Below, piece after piece: positions 23,001 to 35,756 of a stretch of DNA of 64,000 bases. Position 1 is the stretch's first letter. Each line of letters starts with the position of its first letter. Under the pieces are notes generated by a model. That model was not told where the DNA came from. It saw only the letters and a list, made by a program, of their open reading frames with translations, and did not search any database. This DNA comes from Serripes groenlandicus (lineage: Eukaryota; Mollusca; Bivalvia; Cardiida; Cardiidae). The position numbers and the translations under genes were made by a program. The DNA is taken from contig JASEVX010000005.1 of assembly GCA_031761405.1 (NCBI GenBank), positions 37,339,198 to 37,403,197 of the forward strand, in the 5' to 3' direction.

Positions 23001-23169
23001 CTTTACTTGTTTACATTTAGTTTTCAATACAATATCAATAAGATGCGAAATTTCCCAGAATTATATTGTTTTCCTTTTCCTATGATGTTTACAATTCAGC
23101 ATCAAAATTATACATCCAATGTTCATACTAAAATATTTTTACCAAATAAATCTGCATAAAGCATAACAA

Positions 23170-23366
23170 GTATAGGAACGGGGCCATTGTAGTCGCATTT
23201 GTGTCGGCGTTGCAGTTTTGCTCGTGCATGCTCATCTTTCAAAATAAAACAATCACCCATTATGGCCATATTTAATACTATCAAGCAACTATCTTATTAA
23301 ACACTGTTTACTTTAGTATGAATCGGCCAATAGTCGAGCATGCTTTCTTATGGACAGCTCTTGTTG
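23170..23366 (+). mobile_element. 3' fragment of the element C family
   Basis: It ends with GTCGAGCATGCTTTCTTATG, then GACAGCTCTTGTT, the same terminal hairpin as 2495-2526. Confidence 0.5.
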
Positions 23367-23374
23367 TTCTAACT

Positions 23375-23700
23375 GTATACATCATAGAACGGAAACTTAA
23401 TGTTTATTGCAAAGTGTGAGGAAACACTAACTTCATGCACCATAGAATGGAAAGTTAGTGTTAATTGCAAAGTATGTGGAAACACTTATTTTATGCACCA
23501 TAGCATATCTATTTTCTGTTTATTGCAAAGGAATACAAAGTGTGTAGAAACGCAAAATGTATACACCATCAAATTAACCGTTCTGTCAATTACAAAAGAT
23601 GATTATTTGCAAATAGTGTATAGAAACACAAATTGTATAGAACATAGTATGAACATTTTCTGTTAATTACAAATATAATAGTGTATTGCAACAAAATAAA
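23375..23700 (+). repeat. Degenerate ~65-bp tandem repeats
   Basis: Five or so diverged units contain TGCACCATAGAATGGAAAGT-like and TTATTGCAAAG motifs. The open frame here is a by-product of the repeats. Confidence 0.5.
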
Positions 23701-23786
23701 CTGGTTTGAAACCTAAAAGAAACTGCTAAAATGAGGAAACAGCTAGGTGACGGACAGATGTGTTTGTTTACTATATTCATACATAA

Positions 23787-24014
23787 TTAACCCCTTCCCT
23801 CATATAGACGCTTTCCGACGCCTCTGCAGCAGAAGGCTTTTTGAAAACATAGTGACAAAAGAAGAAATTGATCAAAACGAGCAATTTCTCCTTTTGTCAC
23901 AATGTTTTCCACTTTTAGTCATAGGTTATCAATTCAATTATAGAGATTTTCTATTTTTTGACAAAATATGTTTAAAGTCGTCTGCTGCAGAATTGTCGTA
24001 TGAGGGAAAGGGTA
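23787..24014 (+). mobile_element. TTAA-type hairpin MITE
   Basis: The left border is TTAACCCCTTCCCTCATA and the right border TATGAGGGAAAGGGTAAA. The central palindrome is GAAGAAATTGATC around AAAACGAGC. The right TTAA has mutated to TAAA. Confidence 0.75.
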
Positions 24015-24895
24015 AACTATTTGACAAGCAGATATACGTATCATAAACTCTCAGGCCTGTGTGCTATGAAAGCAAAGCACTTGGTATTTGTGATCAGTGT
24101 AGATCCAGATCAACCTGCATCTCCACGCATTTTAATCATCATGCGTCCATTGGTAAAAAAAAAAGGAAACTTCTAACAAGCATTGTGTATTCTGATCCAA
24201 TTACAACAATGCACAGACATAAACTTGTCTACATGTAAACTTGTCTTAACATTTGCTTTTTGTTTTATACAATATGATATGTTTGGTGCGACTTGTATAT
24301 TTAGAACTTTCTTGTAATGTACATTTGTGAAGACAGGGCTGAGACATTTATACAATTTGTTATGACTTGTATTATGTATATCTTTATTATAATGTACATT
24401 TGTATGTACTGAGGTTGTGTGGATACACATAAACTATTTCTAAACTGTTTAAGGTGGACATTGAAGGATCTAACGAGTCTGTGTGTCTGTAAAGTCTTAT
24501 CAGATTCTTCACTTTATACATTTGTAACAAATTCCCTGATCGCCCGAGACAGCTCATATATAGAAGTTATTAGGAAAACGGGTTAATTATTGTTGGGAAA
24601 GTAGCACTTATAGTCGATGTTTTATGTTTCAAGTTCCCACAATGTTTTCAACATTCATCTGCTTAATGAATGGAATTATTTACCTTAATTCTGTAAATTA
24701 TCTATGTATTATGTATATATTCAGGAATAAATCACAGCTTGTCAGACTCGTGGTTTGTCATTAATCACCAAACTTTTTATTTCAAATGTATTTCGGATCA
24801 GTTACCTGTACTATATTATTACAGTATATCCCTGATAAAGATGACATTTCATGCTTTCTGATTAATCACCAGGGGGCGTTGCACATTGAAAACTA
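24015..24895. other. Unassigned AT-rich spacer
   Basis: No exon, RNA gene or clear repeat is seen. Short direct similarity (TTGTAATGTACATTTGT near 24310 and 24387) is the only structure. Confidence 0.45.
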
Positions 24896-24950
24896 AGTGA
24901 TTTCTATGAAATCATGTGAGCGATTAAGGACCATCACGGTCCTCTTGTCC
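24896..24950 (+). mobile_element. Orphan Helitron-like 3' terminus
   Basis: TGAGCGATTAAGGACCATCA, then CGGTCCTCTTGT, keeps the stem through AGGACC/GGTCCT. Relative to AGGGCC/GGCCCT, both stem strands have changed together. The 40-bp satellite begins directly afterward. Confidence 0.55.
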
Positions 24951-26240
24951 TGTAAGGTAATAGTACTGCAGATAACATGATACATGCGCATTTATAGTGC
25001 CTCAGATAACGTATAACTGATACATGCGCATTAGTAGTACCTCAGATAACGTATTATTGATACATGCGCATTAATAGTACCTTAGATAACGTATTCCTGA
25101 TACATGCGTATTAATAGTACCTCCGATAACATATTCCTGATACATCATATTAATAGTACCTCAGATAATGTATTCCTGATACATACGCATTAATAGTACC
25201 TCAGATAACGTATTACTGATACATGCATATTAATAGTACATCAGATAACGTATTCCTGATACATGCGCATTAATAGTACCTCAGATAACGTATTCCTGAT
25301 ACATACGCATTAATAGTACCTCAGATAACGTATTCCTGATACATGCATATTAATAGTACCTCAGATAATGTATTCCTGATGTATGCGCATTAATAGTACC
25401 TCAGATAACGTATTCCTAATACATGCGCATAAATAGTACCTCATATAACTTATTCCTGATACATGCGCATTAATAGTACCTCAGATAACATATTCCTGAT
25501 ACATGCGCATTAATAGTACCTCAGATAACATATTCCTGATACATGTGTATTAATAGTACCTCAGATAACGTATTCCTGATACATGCGCATTAATAGTACC
25601 TCAGATAACGTATTCCTGATGCATGTGCATTAATAGTACCTCAGATAACGTATTTCTGATACATGCGCATTAATAGTACCTCAGATAACGTATCCCCGAT
25701 ACATACGCTTTAATAGTACCTCAGATAACGTATTCCTGATGAATGCGCATTAATAGAACCTCAGACAACGTATTCCTGATGAATGCGCATTAATAGAACC
25801 TCAGACAACGTATTCCTGATACATGTGCATTAATAGTACCTCAGATAACGTATTCCTGATACATGCACATTAATAGTACCTCAGATAACGTATTCCTGAT
25901 ACATGCGCATTCATAGTACCCCAGATAACGTATTCCCGATGCATGTCTATTAATAGTACCTCAGATAGCGTGTTTCCTGATAATGCACATTTAAAGTACC
26001 CCAGATAACGTATTCCTGATACATGTGCATTTATAGTACATCAGATAACGTATTCCTGATACATTCGCATTTATAGTACCTCAGACAACGTATTCCTGAT
26101 ACATGCGCATTAATAGTACCTCAGATAACGTATTCCTGATACATGCGCATTAATAGTACCTCAGATAACGTATTCCTGATGAATGCGCATTCATAGTACC
26201 TCAGCTAACATATTCCTGATACATGCGCATTAATAGTAAT
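24951..26240 (+). repeat. 40-bp satellite, about 32 copies
   Basis: The consensus unit is about TCAGATAACGTATTCCTGAT followed by ACATGCGCATTAATAGTACC. The period is exactly 40 bp over most of the block, with point variation and a few 1-2-bp indels. There are no unique spacers, so it is not a CRISPR array. Confidence 0.92.
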
Positions 26241-26259
26241 GCCATCCCCGCAACACTAA

Positions 26260-26560
26260 GCGCCAAGGAAAGAAGCTTTTACTACCTGCTTTTTATTTTA
26301 AATATTCGGTTTGAGTCGATGAGGGATCAAGGCCTTGTCTCTCCCTCTCGAGGCGGATAACATCGAACTATACCATCAAACTAATTTCAAAGAAAAGATG
26401 AGCGAAATGGCTTAAAATTAAGGTAATTTTTGCGGAGAAAGGAGCAGTTATAATACATGTTTGGTTTTTATTTCCGAAATGTTTTCATCTCCTTGATGGT
26501 TGTCTGAAAATCAGGGTTTCCATATATAAATGCTGTGTGTACTATGCATATAAAGTACTT
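26260..26560 (-). repeat. tRNA-derived repeat unit, copy 1
   Basis: It matches 27705-27800 plus 28340-28450: GGTTTGAGTCGATGAGGGAT, CTCGAGGCGGAT, GATTTCAAAGAAAAGATGAG and TTATTTCCGAAA. On the minus strand the left part reads like a tRNA head. Confidence 0.55.
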
Positions 26561-26589
26561 TATTTGTTATTATTTATGGCTAAAAGATT

Positions 26590-27005
26590 TGCCCGATTTG
26601 AAAAATTAGTTTAATTGCATAAATGTTCCTTGGGTGAACCCTTCCAAGAGTGTTTACATGTGTTTATATGTCTCTGATTATTCCCATCCATTTGAAAAAC
26701 ATGGCCGCCAGAGATCGGAGCTTGGTTTTCTTATATGTATGTGTATAGTGAAAACTTGAAATTCTTCTTGTCCAAAAGTACTGACCCGATCTAATATAAC
26801 TTGACACAACTGTTCCTTGGGTGACCCTCTACCAACATTACTCAAATTCTTTCGAGCCGTTGAAAAACATGGTCTCAAGGTAGCGGGGCTTCTTTTTCTT
26901 TTATATATATATATATATACTCTGTGTCCATATAGTGAGAACTTTAAAAATGTACTTGTACAAACTTACATGTATAAGCCAGATTTTAAAGAAGCCTAGA
27001 TCTGT
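26590..27005 (+). mobile_element. Helitron-like body fragment
   Basis: It contains ATGTTCCTTGGGTGA, TTGAAAAACATGGCCGCCAG and related body motifs of elements A and B. It has no terminus of its own. It includes a (TA)n run near 26905-26919. Confidence 0.5.
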
Positions 27006-27706
27006 TTTTAGCTCACCTCTTCTTCGCCCAAACTGAGTGGCAGATTTTCAAATAATTTTGTAGAAATGTTCCTTGGATGACCCTCTATCAGATGCCTTCA
27101 AGCCATGTTGATTGGTCAATAAAACATGGCCGCCAGGGGAGGCGGGGCTATTTTGCCTTATATGGCTATAGTGAAAACTTAAGAAATCTTCTTCTCCGAA
27201 AGTGTCAGGCCGATTTTCAAATAATTTTGTAGAAATGTTCCTTGGGTGACCCTCTATCAGATTCCTTCAAGCCATGTTGATTGGTCGAAAAACATGGCCG
27301 CCAGGGGGGCGGGGCTATTTTGCCTTATATGGCTATAATGAAAACTTAAAAAATCTTCTTCTCCAAAAGTGTCAGGCCGATTTTTACATAATTTTGTAGA
27401 AATGTTCCTTAAGTGACCCACTTTCAGATTCCTTCAAGCCATGTTGATTGGTCGAAAAACATGGCCGCCAGTGGGCAGGGCTATTTTGCATTATTTGGCT
27501 ATAGTGAAAACTTAAAAAATCTTCTCCTCCAAAAGTGTCAGGCCACTTTTCAAATAATTTTGTAGAAATGTTCCTAGGGTGACCCTCTATCAGATTCCTT
27601 CAAGGCAAGTTGACTGGTCGGAAACTATAGCCGCCAGGGGCTCATATAGCTAAAGTAACAAAAATAAACAGGTGAGCGATCCAGGGCCATCATGGCCCTC
27701 TTGTTT
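27006..27706 (+). mobile_element. Helitron-like element with four ~165-bp units
   Basis: It starts with TTTTTAGCTCACCTCTTC. Four units carry GACCCTCTATCAGATTCCTT or variants and AACATGGCCGCCAG. It ends with GGTGAGCGATCCAGGGCCAT, then CATGGCCCTCTTGTT (27672-27706). Confidence 0.65.
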
Positions 27707-28460
27707 TGATAAATATTCGGTTTGAGTCGATAAGGGACCAAGACCTTGTCTCTCGCTCTCGAGACGGATTTTCTAACCACTACACCAGCCGCTGAAACCG
27801 ATTTCAAAGAAAAGATGAGCGAAATGACGGATTTTCTAACCAATACACCAGCAAACTGATTTCAAAGAAAAGATGAGCGAAATGACGGATTTTCTAACAA
27901 CTACAACATCGAACTGATTTTAAAGAAAAGATGAGCGAAATGACGGATTTTCTAACCACTACACCAGCGAACTGATTTCAAAGAAAAGATGAGCGAAATG
28001 ACGGATTTTCTAACCACTACACCAGCAAACTGATTTCAAAGAAAAGATGAGCGAAATGACGGATTTTCTAACCACTATACCAGCAAACTGATTTCAAAGA
28101 AAAATTAGCGAAATGGCGGATGTTCTAACCACTACACCAGCAAACTGATTTCCAAAAAAAGATTAGCGAAATGGCAGATGTTCTTACCACAACACCAGCA
28201 AACTGATTTCAAAGAAAAGATGAGCGAAATGGCGGATGTTCTAACAACCACTACACCAGCAAACTGATTTCAAAGAAAATATGAGCGAAATGGCGGATGT
28301 CCTAACCACTACACCAGCAAACCGATTTCAGAGAAAAGATGAGCGAAATGGCTTTAAATTGAGGTTCAATTTTGCGTAGAAAGGAGCAATTATAATACAT
28401 GGTTTGTTTCTATTTCCGAAACGTTTTCGTATATAAATGTTGTGTGTATTATGTATATAT
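27707..28460 (-). repeat. 58-bp satellite expanded inside tRNA-derived repeat copy 2
   Basis: About ten 58-bp units (27770-28350) each contain TTCTAACCACTACACCAGC and CAAAGAAAAGATGAGCGAAA. On the minus strand the first reads GCTGGTGTAGTGGTTAGAA, an A-box type tRNA head. The units therefore seem to be copies of a SINE's 5' end. The flanks (27715-27770, 28340-28450) match copy 1 at 26260. Confidence 0.75.
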
Positions 28461-28965
28461 AAAAGAAAAAATCACAGTTTCTGAGACACATGTTTAAAGA
28501 TAAGTTCCCCCTTTTGAATCGGGGTCAGACAATGCCTAAACCTAAAAGGTCGAAAACCAAAAAGGAACGGGTTAAAAAGGAACACTTTGTAGAACCTGTA
28601 TTCAATTTCATATTAAAGTATTGATATTTCTATTTAAAGAAAGTATCGACAGTTGGTGACTAAAGGAGAAACTACATGTGAATTATATATAATATTGTAT
28701 GTAATATAAACATATTACATATAGCCATATATGTGTGTATTGAAATTGACTCTTTTTAGAATTTCATCAAGAGATTTTGTCTATTATATTATATATTTGA
28801 GTAAAACTTAGCATGTACATAGGAAATGTGACTAAATAAAAGTAGATCAAAGAATAAGATAATGTTTCGGGGATTATATTTTTTTTTTTATTAAATTTTC
28901 TAATTAGTTCAACACACTTATATTAACCCTAATCCCGCTGAATTCATAAACATATATGAATAGCG
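28461..28965. other. Unassigned AT-rich spacer
   Basis: No feature is recognised apart from an A/T-homopolymer stretch near 28880. Confidence 0.45.
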
Positions 28966-28969
28966 AACG

Positions 28970-29985
28970 GTGCAGACCAAGATTAGATGTGCAGGCTGAT
29001 CTTTGTGAAACATTACAAGTTGACCTACCTGTATACTAAGATTAGATGTGCAGGCTGATCTTTGTGAAACATTACAAGTTGACCTACCTGTAGATCAAGA
29101 TTAGATGTGCATGCTGATCTTCGTGAAACATTACAAGTTGACCTACCTGTAGACCAAGATTAGATGTGCTTGCTGATCTTCGTGAAACATTACAAGTTAA
29201 CCTACCTATATACCAAGATTAGATGTGCATGCTGATCTTCGTGAAACATTACAAGTTGACCTACCTGTAGACCAAGATTAGATGTGCATGCTGATCTTCG
29301 TGAAATATTACAAGTTGACCTTCCTGTAGACCAAGATTAGATGTGTAGGCTGATTTTCGTGAAACATTACAAGTTGACCTACCTGTAGACCAAGCTTAGA
29401 TGTGCAGGCTGATCTTCGTGAAACATTACAAGTTGACCCATCTGTAGACCAAGATTAGATGTGCATGCTGATCTTCATGAAACATTACAAGTTGACCTAC
29501 CTGTAGACCAAGATTAGATGTACAGGCTGATCTTCGTGAAACATTACAAGTTGACCTACCTGTAGACCAAGATTAGATGTGCAGGCTGATCTTCGTGAAA
29601 CATTACAAGTTGACCTACCTGTAGAACAAGATTAGATGTGCAGGCTGATCTTTGTGAAACATTACAAGTTTACCTACCTGTAGACCAAGATTAGATGTAC
29701 AGGCTGATCTTTGTGAAACATTACAAGTTTACCTACCTGTAGAACAAGATTAGATGTGCAGGCTGATCTTTGTGAAACATTACAAGTTTACCTACCTGTA
29801 GACCAAGATTAGATGTACAGGCTGATCTTTGTGAAACATTACAAGTTTACCTACCTGTAGAACAAGATTAGATGTACAGGCTGATCTTTGTGAAACATTA
29901 CAAGTTTACCTACCTGTAGACCAAGATTAGATGTACAGGCTGATCTTTGTGAAACATTACAAGTTTACCTACCTGTAGACTTCAT
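28970..29985 (+). repeat. 59-bp satellite, about 17 copies
   Basis: Each unit includes CAAGATTAGATGTGCAGGCT, GATCTTCGTGAAACATTACA and AGTTGACCTACCTGTAGAC. The period is 59 bp. In the last third, units with GACCAAG and GAACAAG alternate, suggesting 118-bp dimer amplification. Confidence 0.92.
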
Positions 29986-32900
29986 AAGACGTGGCATGGG
30001 AAGAATGTATCATTCTGTGAAGACCGAGATCAGTTTGCACCTCCGTGAAGATTTTCATGATCTTTCCTACCCGCCATTTGGTCACCCAAGTAGCCTAGAG
30101 ACGCCATGAGAACGGATTCTACCACACAATATTAGTCATGTGACGCCATCTGATCGTAGGCGTGTGTTTAATTTTAAAAATCCCAAGGTCGATGTTCGTG
30201 TGGCTCGTGCTAAAAGGTGTTGTAACGCTGGTTTAGAAACAAGACTACAATTTTCTACGGTAATAATAATATTGATAAGGTGTATGTTCTGTTTTGTTTT
30301 GTTACACTATTATTGTTATTCTGAGTTATATAGATATCTTGTAATATGTTGAATTGCAGTGCGCAAGACCCATAACTCCTTTTGGTCATTGTTTGTTTTT
30401 CAGATATCTCTCTCTGCTGTAGTGTTTGTCCTGATATTTCTGTATCAACTTTGAGCACGTTGAACACATAAAACATGTAGCTTGTGGCTTGTTTATCCAG
30501 ACATATATATTTACTAATACTTAAAATTATTTACATCTTGGAAGAAATAAATATTGTCAAAGGGAAATAACCAGTACTTTATTTGTTGTTATTCACATCA
30601 GTGGCTTCCCTTTATATATCTTTTCTGTAACCTTGAATTTGCGGGTGAAATTTGCAATTGCATCGTTTATAATTTATATCATTTTCGGTCGGGAAACCAC
30701 TACACATCTAAAGAGGCTCAAACATTGCTTAGTATTTCCAGAAGTGCAGAGTAAAAGTATAAGACCAAAAACTTCAGCACGAAAATGTTGACAATTTTCT
30801 ACAACGGCTTCCTAGGAGCTACATGCAATTTACTAATAGTCGATGCCATACCAATGTAGGTGCGTGCGAGCTGTTACTTCTGCAAGCATTCAGAAATCTT
30901 CTTTTTTGAATAACTTGGCTCAAATTTTCACCATGGTGCAAAGCCAAGGAGTTTAGCTTGGTGGTTTGAATCAAGGGTCTAATTTGTGTGGAATATAAGC
31001 TTTGCATACTTGGTTGAATGATGTCTTTTAAAAAAAGATAAATTACATTCGGGGGACTTGATGCGCATGCAAGAACAAGCATATTCGTTTGATGGACAAG
31101 GTCAGTCTTCAAGGTCAAAGCTATATTTTCAAAAGGAGTTATAAAGGGCTTATTTTGGGTATAACTTCTACCTGACAATTTGTATGGACTGATAATATTG
31201 ACTGGTCTTTTAAGCGGGCTTCATATATTTTCATGACCAATGCATTTTTCTAGTTTCTCAATTTCTTATTTTGTTGGCTTGACATTTATTCATTCATCTC
31301 CAGTCAAAAGTCACCTCTTGAGTAATGTTGACCCAGGTGTTAGTTAGGTATATGCATACCTGAAACCATCCTCGGTGCCGCGGCTATTTTATAAAATATA
31401 GTTCATGAATAGCCTGAGTACCGAGGATGACCTGAAACTTGATATGGTTACAACACACTCAGAATACGGAAGTTCCTTCTGGTCAGTCGGCAACAATAAA
31501 ATAGTCAATATTCTCATCACAGAAATAAAAGACCTCCCATATACCACCGGCTCGTCTTGTTGTCCCTGATAGAGCATATATCAGTAACCAGAGTAAGTTC
31601 CCTTTTAGCCCAAAAGAACTGTACATTAACTCGCCGACTTGTTGTGTCTCCCGGCGGGCAATGACCAGTTCCCTGCCATTGAGATGCGCATTAATAATTT
31701 CATCTCTGAATCGTCAAGCCCTCGTCACACTGCACTTGGAAAATGAAGACTGAAAACAGTTGACATTGTTCAGTCCAACAGTGGTAACAGTCATTATTTC
31801 ATTTGCATGGGCAGTCATATTTGTGTTTTTTTACTTTAATTAGGCTTTTAACTTAACAAAACCGTGTGACGAAATAGATTACATAATCGGGTGTGACGTA
31901 CTATTAGATCTAAAATCTCACAGTGGTTTTTTATTTGTTTGGCGCGTAGCCAAACAATATACATGTATAGACGGCATTTCGAGCCCTGTTTCTTAAGTCA
32001 AAAGTTTTGATTATTAATACGCCCTGATTGTAGTTCCAATTACATGCGCTTATCTTTCAAATATACCACGATCTATGCAAGAATTAATGTCTATTTTAAA
32101 TAAGTGTTACAACTTCGTTCTGCAGTTACAAAAGAAATTGGAAATAAAATGAAACATTGTATTTTAAAACATGAACGCGGAGAGATTTATAAATCTCAAT
32201 GAGTGAACTGTTACAGGGAGAACTATTTCCGATTTAAGCTCCAGATACGGCATTTGAATTTTCAATCAATATAGAGGGAAAATGCGGACGCTATAGAATA
32301 TTGTTTGGCCTCTTCATTTTCTACTTTGTAACTTTCAACAGTTTTCCATGTGCCATACTATGAGGCAAATTATCCATGCAACATTCTATTCTGCAGGGTA
32401 CTTGGACGGGGCAGAAACATTTAAATAACAAATAAACAATAAGCATATATATATATATATACAACACTTTTAGTCTTAATTTGTTTCTATAGTAAGTATA
32501 TACATATACCACAATAATACTAATCTATAACAAATGAGTTAAATGGTTTGTTCTTGCTGTGTAAACAGTAAAAAGCAACATATATTGAAAACATTGTGGG
32601 AAAAGGAGAATTCGCTTATTTAAACAATTTCTTAATTCCCATAACCTTTCTTTACCATCGTATAAACCAAATTTGTATTTGAAGGCTGTTATAAGTAAAA
32701 AACTTAAATGCTGCCAATTTAATCACATATCATATCATTAATAGCCAAATAGTCCGCATCTGTTGTCGAAATATCCACAGGTGCATTAACACAAGATTGG
32801 TGAAACCAATTTGTGCATTTATCACATTGTACCATGATGGTATCGACACATCCCGGCAAGTTACAAATACATATATGTATATGATAGGTTTATTGGGAAA

Positions 32901-33230
32901 AGGGGTTACATTTATAATTTGTTTGGAATGACACTCGTACACTGGTAATTAACAGTGTATGGTCACGCATCCTTAATTGATTTGGCAAGCTTAAACACCC
33001 TTTAAAGGAAACTGCGGCCAGCTTTGATGTATACTGTAGAGTAAAATGCGAACGGCACAAGTATTGGTTTTCTCTGGAGCATTTAATCCTTTTATAATGC
33101 AAAGGAATTCAAAAGCCTCTGAAGTCTGAAGCATGTTTCTTTTAAAGTGCTCATATAAATATTAGTACTGCCTTTTTCCACAATATTTTCTACATGATTT
33201 CAATTACTCTTTCATTTGGATAGATGTTTC
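29986..33230. other. Largely unassigned region with small hairpins
   Basis: No supported gene was found. Visible structures are an imperfect inverted repeat near 31367-31427 (ATCCTCGGTGCCGCGGCTAT against its partner), a 9-bp hairpin TTGTTTGGC-GCGTA-GCCAAACAA at 31935-31957, a (TA)n run at about 32443-32461, and a diverged TTAA-type MITE core near 32575-32640. Confidence 0.45.
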
Positions 33231-33235
33231 TTTTT

Positions 33236-33927
33236 AAGCTCACCTGAGCACGAAGTGCTGAATGTTAGTTATTGTGATCTCCTTTTGTCCGGCGCCTGTC
33301 GTCCGTCAAAATCTTCTCCTCAGTAACGAGTGGGTCAATTGGGATGAAACTTCACAGAAAGCATCCTCTCATTGACCTCACCAGAATTCCTTCGACTGTT
33401 TGTGATTCATGCAGAATTCTGGTTTCCATGGCAACGAAACCAACAGAACTTTAACATTCTTCTTCTACCAAACTGGTTGGCAGATTTTCAAATTATTTTA
33501 AAGAAGTGTTCCTTGGTCGCCAGGGGGCGGGGCTTTTTTGCCTTATATGGCTATAGTGTAAACTCAAAAAATCTTCTCCTCCAAAAGTGTCAGGCCGATT
33601 TTCAAATAATTTTGTAGAAATGTTCCTAGGGTGACCCTCTATCAGATTCCTTCCAGCCAAGTTGATTAGTCGAAAAACATGGCCGCCAGCGGGCGGGGCT
33701 TTTTTATTTTATATGGCTATAGTGAAAACTTGAAAAATCTTCTCCTCCGAAAGAGTTTTGCCAATTTACTATTTTTTGTAGAAATGTTCCTTTGGAGACC
33801 CTATATCAGATTCCTTCAAGCCATGTTGATTAGCTTTTCGAAAACCCTTGGTCAATTGTTTTTTTTGTAACAAAAATTGGTAAATACTTAGATGAGTGAG
33901 TCGGGGCCATAATGGTTATACATTTGT
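33236..33927 (+). mobile_element. Helitron-like element, diverged tail
   Basis: The head AGCTCACCTGAGCACGAAGT, GCTGAATG is followed by TTGTCCGGCGCCTGTCGTCC. Three body units include GGGGCTTTTTTG and TTGTAGAAATGTTCCT. The tail GAGTCGGGGCCATAATGG is decayed. Confidence 0.55.
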
Positions 33928-35285
33928 TTTACATGTCTTTTGAAACTTGGTAATTAAATATAATATTCACATGTATGTCTCATGATTTATTTTTACGGTT
34001 GTGTCATTTATTATTTTACCCGAAGTTGTAATATTTATAAACAATGCATAGTTTATAAATCACATATCTATGCAAATGCAAATGTTTGAACAGTTGTATT
34101 TCCCCAAACACATGTAGTGCCTTCAGCTTTGATTTTTTACGCTGACGACACAGAAAAGGAATCGTGAATTACGTCAGTCATAGGGATTGGAATGTTCTCA
34201 TTTCCGACTGAACCCGGTCTAAGTGAGAATTCGGACTGAGAACCTTTAAAGTTGTGGACTATTACAAAATATAGTCAACTTTGTGAAAGTCATTTTGAAT
34301 AATATCAGTCGAGTCCTCTTTGGCCTCAATTGTTAGTTCACATCAAAAGCAATTATTTGTTGGACACATTTGAACTTCAAATAAAGTCATTGTAAGTTAT
34401 ATATGGACTGCTTTTACAAAACGGAGCCCTGTCACATCTGGTAAAAGGGACCAATTAACTTTGAAAAGCTCAATTGCAAATATTTGCTATCATGTTTTAA
34501 TGCAAAACATCTTTGTACATGCTGTTTCCAAAATGACAACCTCTCTTTCCTTCTAAATAAAAAGGAAAAACAACAAACTTGAACAAACTTACATAGGTTA
34601 TGTGTTATTTCTGACACAATGCTATGCCACTCACTCACAGCTATCAATATAACCTGCATCATGGACTTGGGCTTAAAGAGTCTGTCCGTCCTAAATCATC
34701 AGTCAAAGTCAACACATGCTTGTCCGTTCTCGGTCAGCAGTCATATTCAACACATGTCTGCATTGCTTCGCCTCCTGGGTCCAAGTAAAATCATATGTAT
34801 TCTTTACACATGAAGTTGTTCTCCAAAAACTGGGTAACAGCATTTGCTGGGCCTAGCAACTGACCATAGGGAAACAAAAGTTTTATATTTTTCATGAACT
34901 TTCTTATGCCAATCCCCATAGAATATCTGATCTCCCGACATAATTGTATTCCGATATGTTCGACCAGTGGACGCCAGGCACGAGAAATGTGTAACGTACA
35001 GTGGAGACTACAAAGAAACATGACTGGTTTGCACATTGCCTGCCCGCTATGAAATGGTTGTTATTCTATGTATCTTCATTGTTTTCAAGAAAGTTGCCTG
35101 TTGCAGATGCCTAAAATACGTATGAATGTCGGAAAGTTTTAACCCCTATGGTATGAGTACTCAGTGAGACGATTCCTTTGAGTACCATGGGTTATTGTTT
35201 GCTTAGGATTTCATCCAATGATAAGAGGTGTTACGGAAATAAGACCTCTTTACTCCTCAATATATAGGTATCTGCTTATTTCAAC
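33928..35285. other. Unassigned region
   Basis: Short open frames on both strands (for example 34432-34662 and 34791-35036) show no family features. No splice-supported exon or repeat family was recognised. Confidence 0.4.
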
Positions 35286-35289
35286 CAAT

Positions 35290-35669
35290 ACCATAAAGTT
35301 GAGAAAACCAACATTATGGACTCAGCGTAATGTATCGACCCAGATGTGCCTGCACAGTCCGTCCAGTTCAGTCAGGATGGGTCTGTTATTACTTTTATAA
35401 AATTAGCGATGACATTATTTTGAAATGATAAATTGTATTTCCCATATACGACTAATCTGCAGCAGACGACGTTGTTTGTTTGCTAATTCGGGCCGACTTA
35501 TTCCGTCTCAGGGGGATAGAGGTATAGAGTAATGATTCCTGAAACAGAAAATCCACAGGAGTAAAGTGTCTGTCCGGGTTATTGTTAGCCTGCGCGGCAT
35601 GCTTAGGCTGATCCGGGTCGATACTTTACGTAGAGTCCATACTATTTTTTCTTTTGGAACGGCTCAAAT
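35290..35669. mobile_element. GAGCCGTTCC palindromic MITE, interrupted copy
   Basis: The left part (35290-35386) has GAGAAAACCAACATTATGGA and ATGTATCGACCCAGAT. The right part (35490-35669) has GATCCGGGTCGATACTTTAC and GGAACGGCTCA. The ~100 bp between includes a scrap resembling the TTAA-type MITE. Better copies are at 39018-39273 and 51591-51861. Confidence 0.55.
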
Positions 35670-35756
35670 CTATAATGTGTGCTGTATTGTTGAAAGAGTG
35701 CTTCATTCGCGTTCTTGACATAATGAGAAACTATCACGTAGAGAGGTAATTCTGTC

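Noticed and set aside
24951..26240. CRISPR array
   Set aside because: The 40-bp units are contiguous, without unique spacers, and the context is a eukaryotic genome. The same applies to the 58-, 59- and 152-bp arrays.
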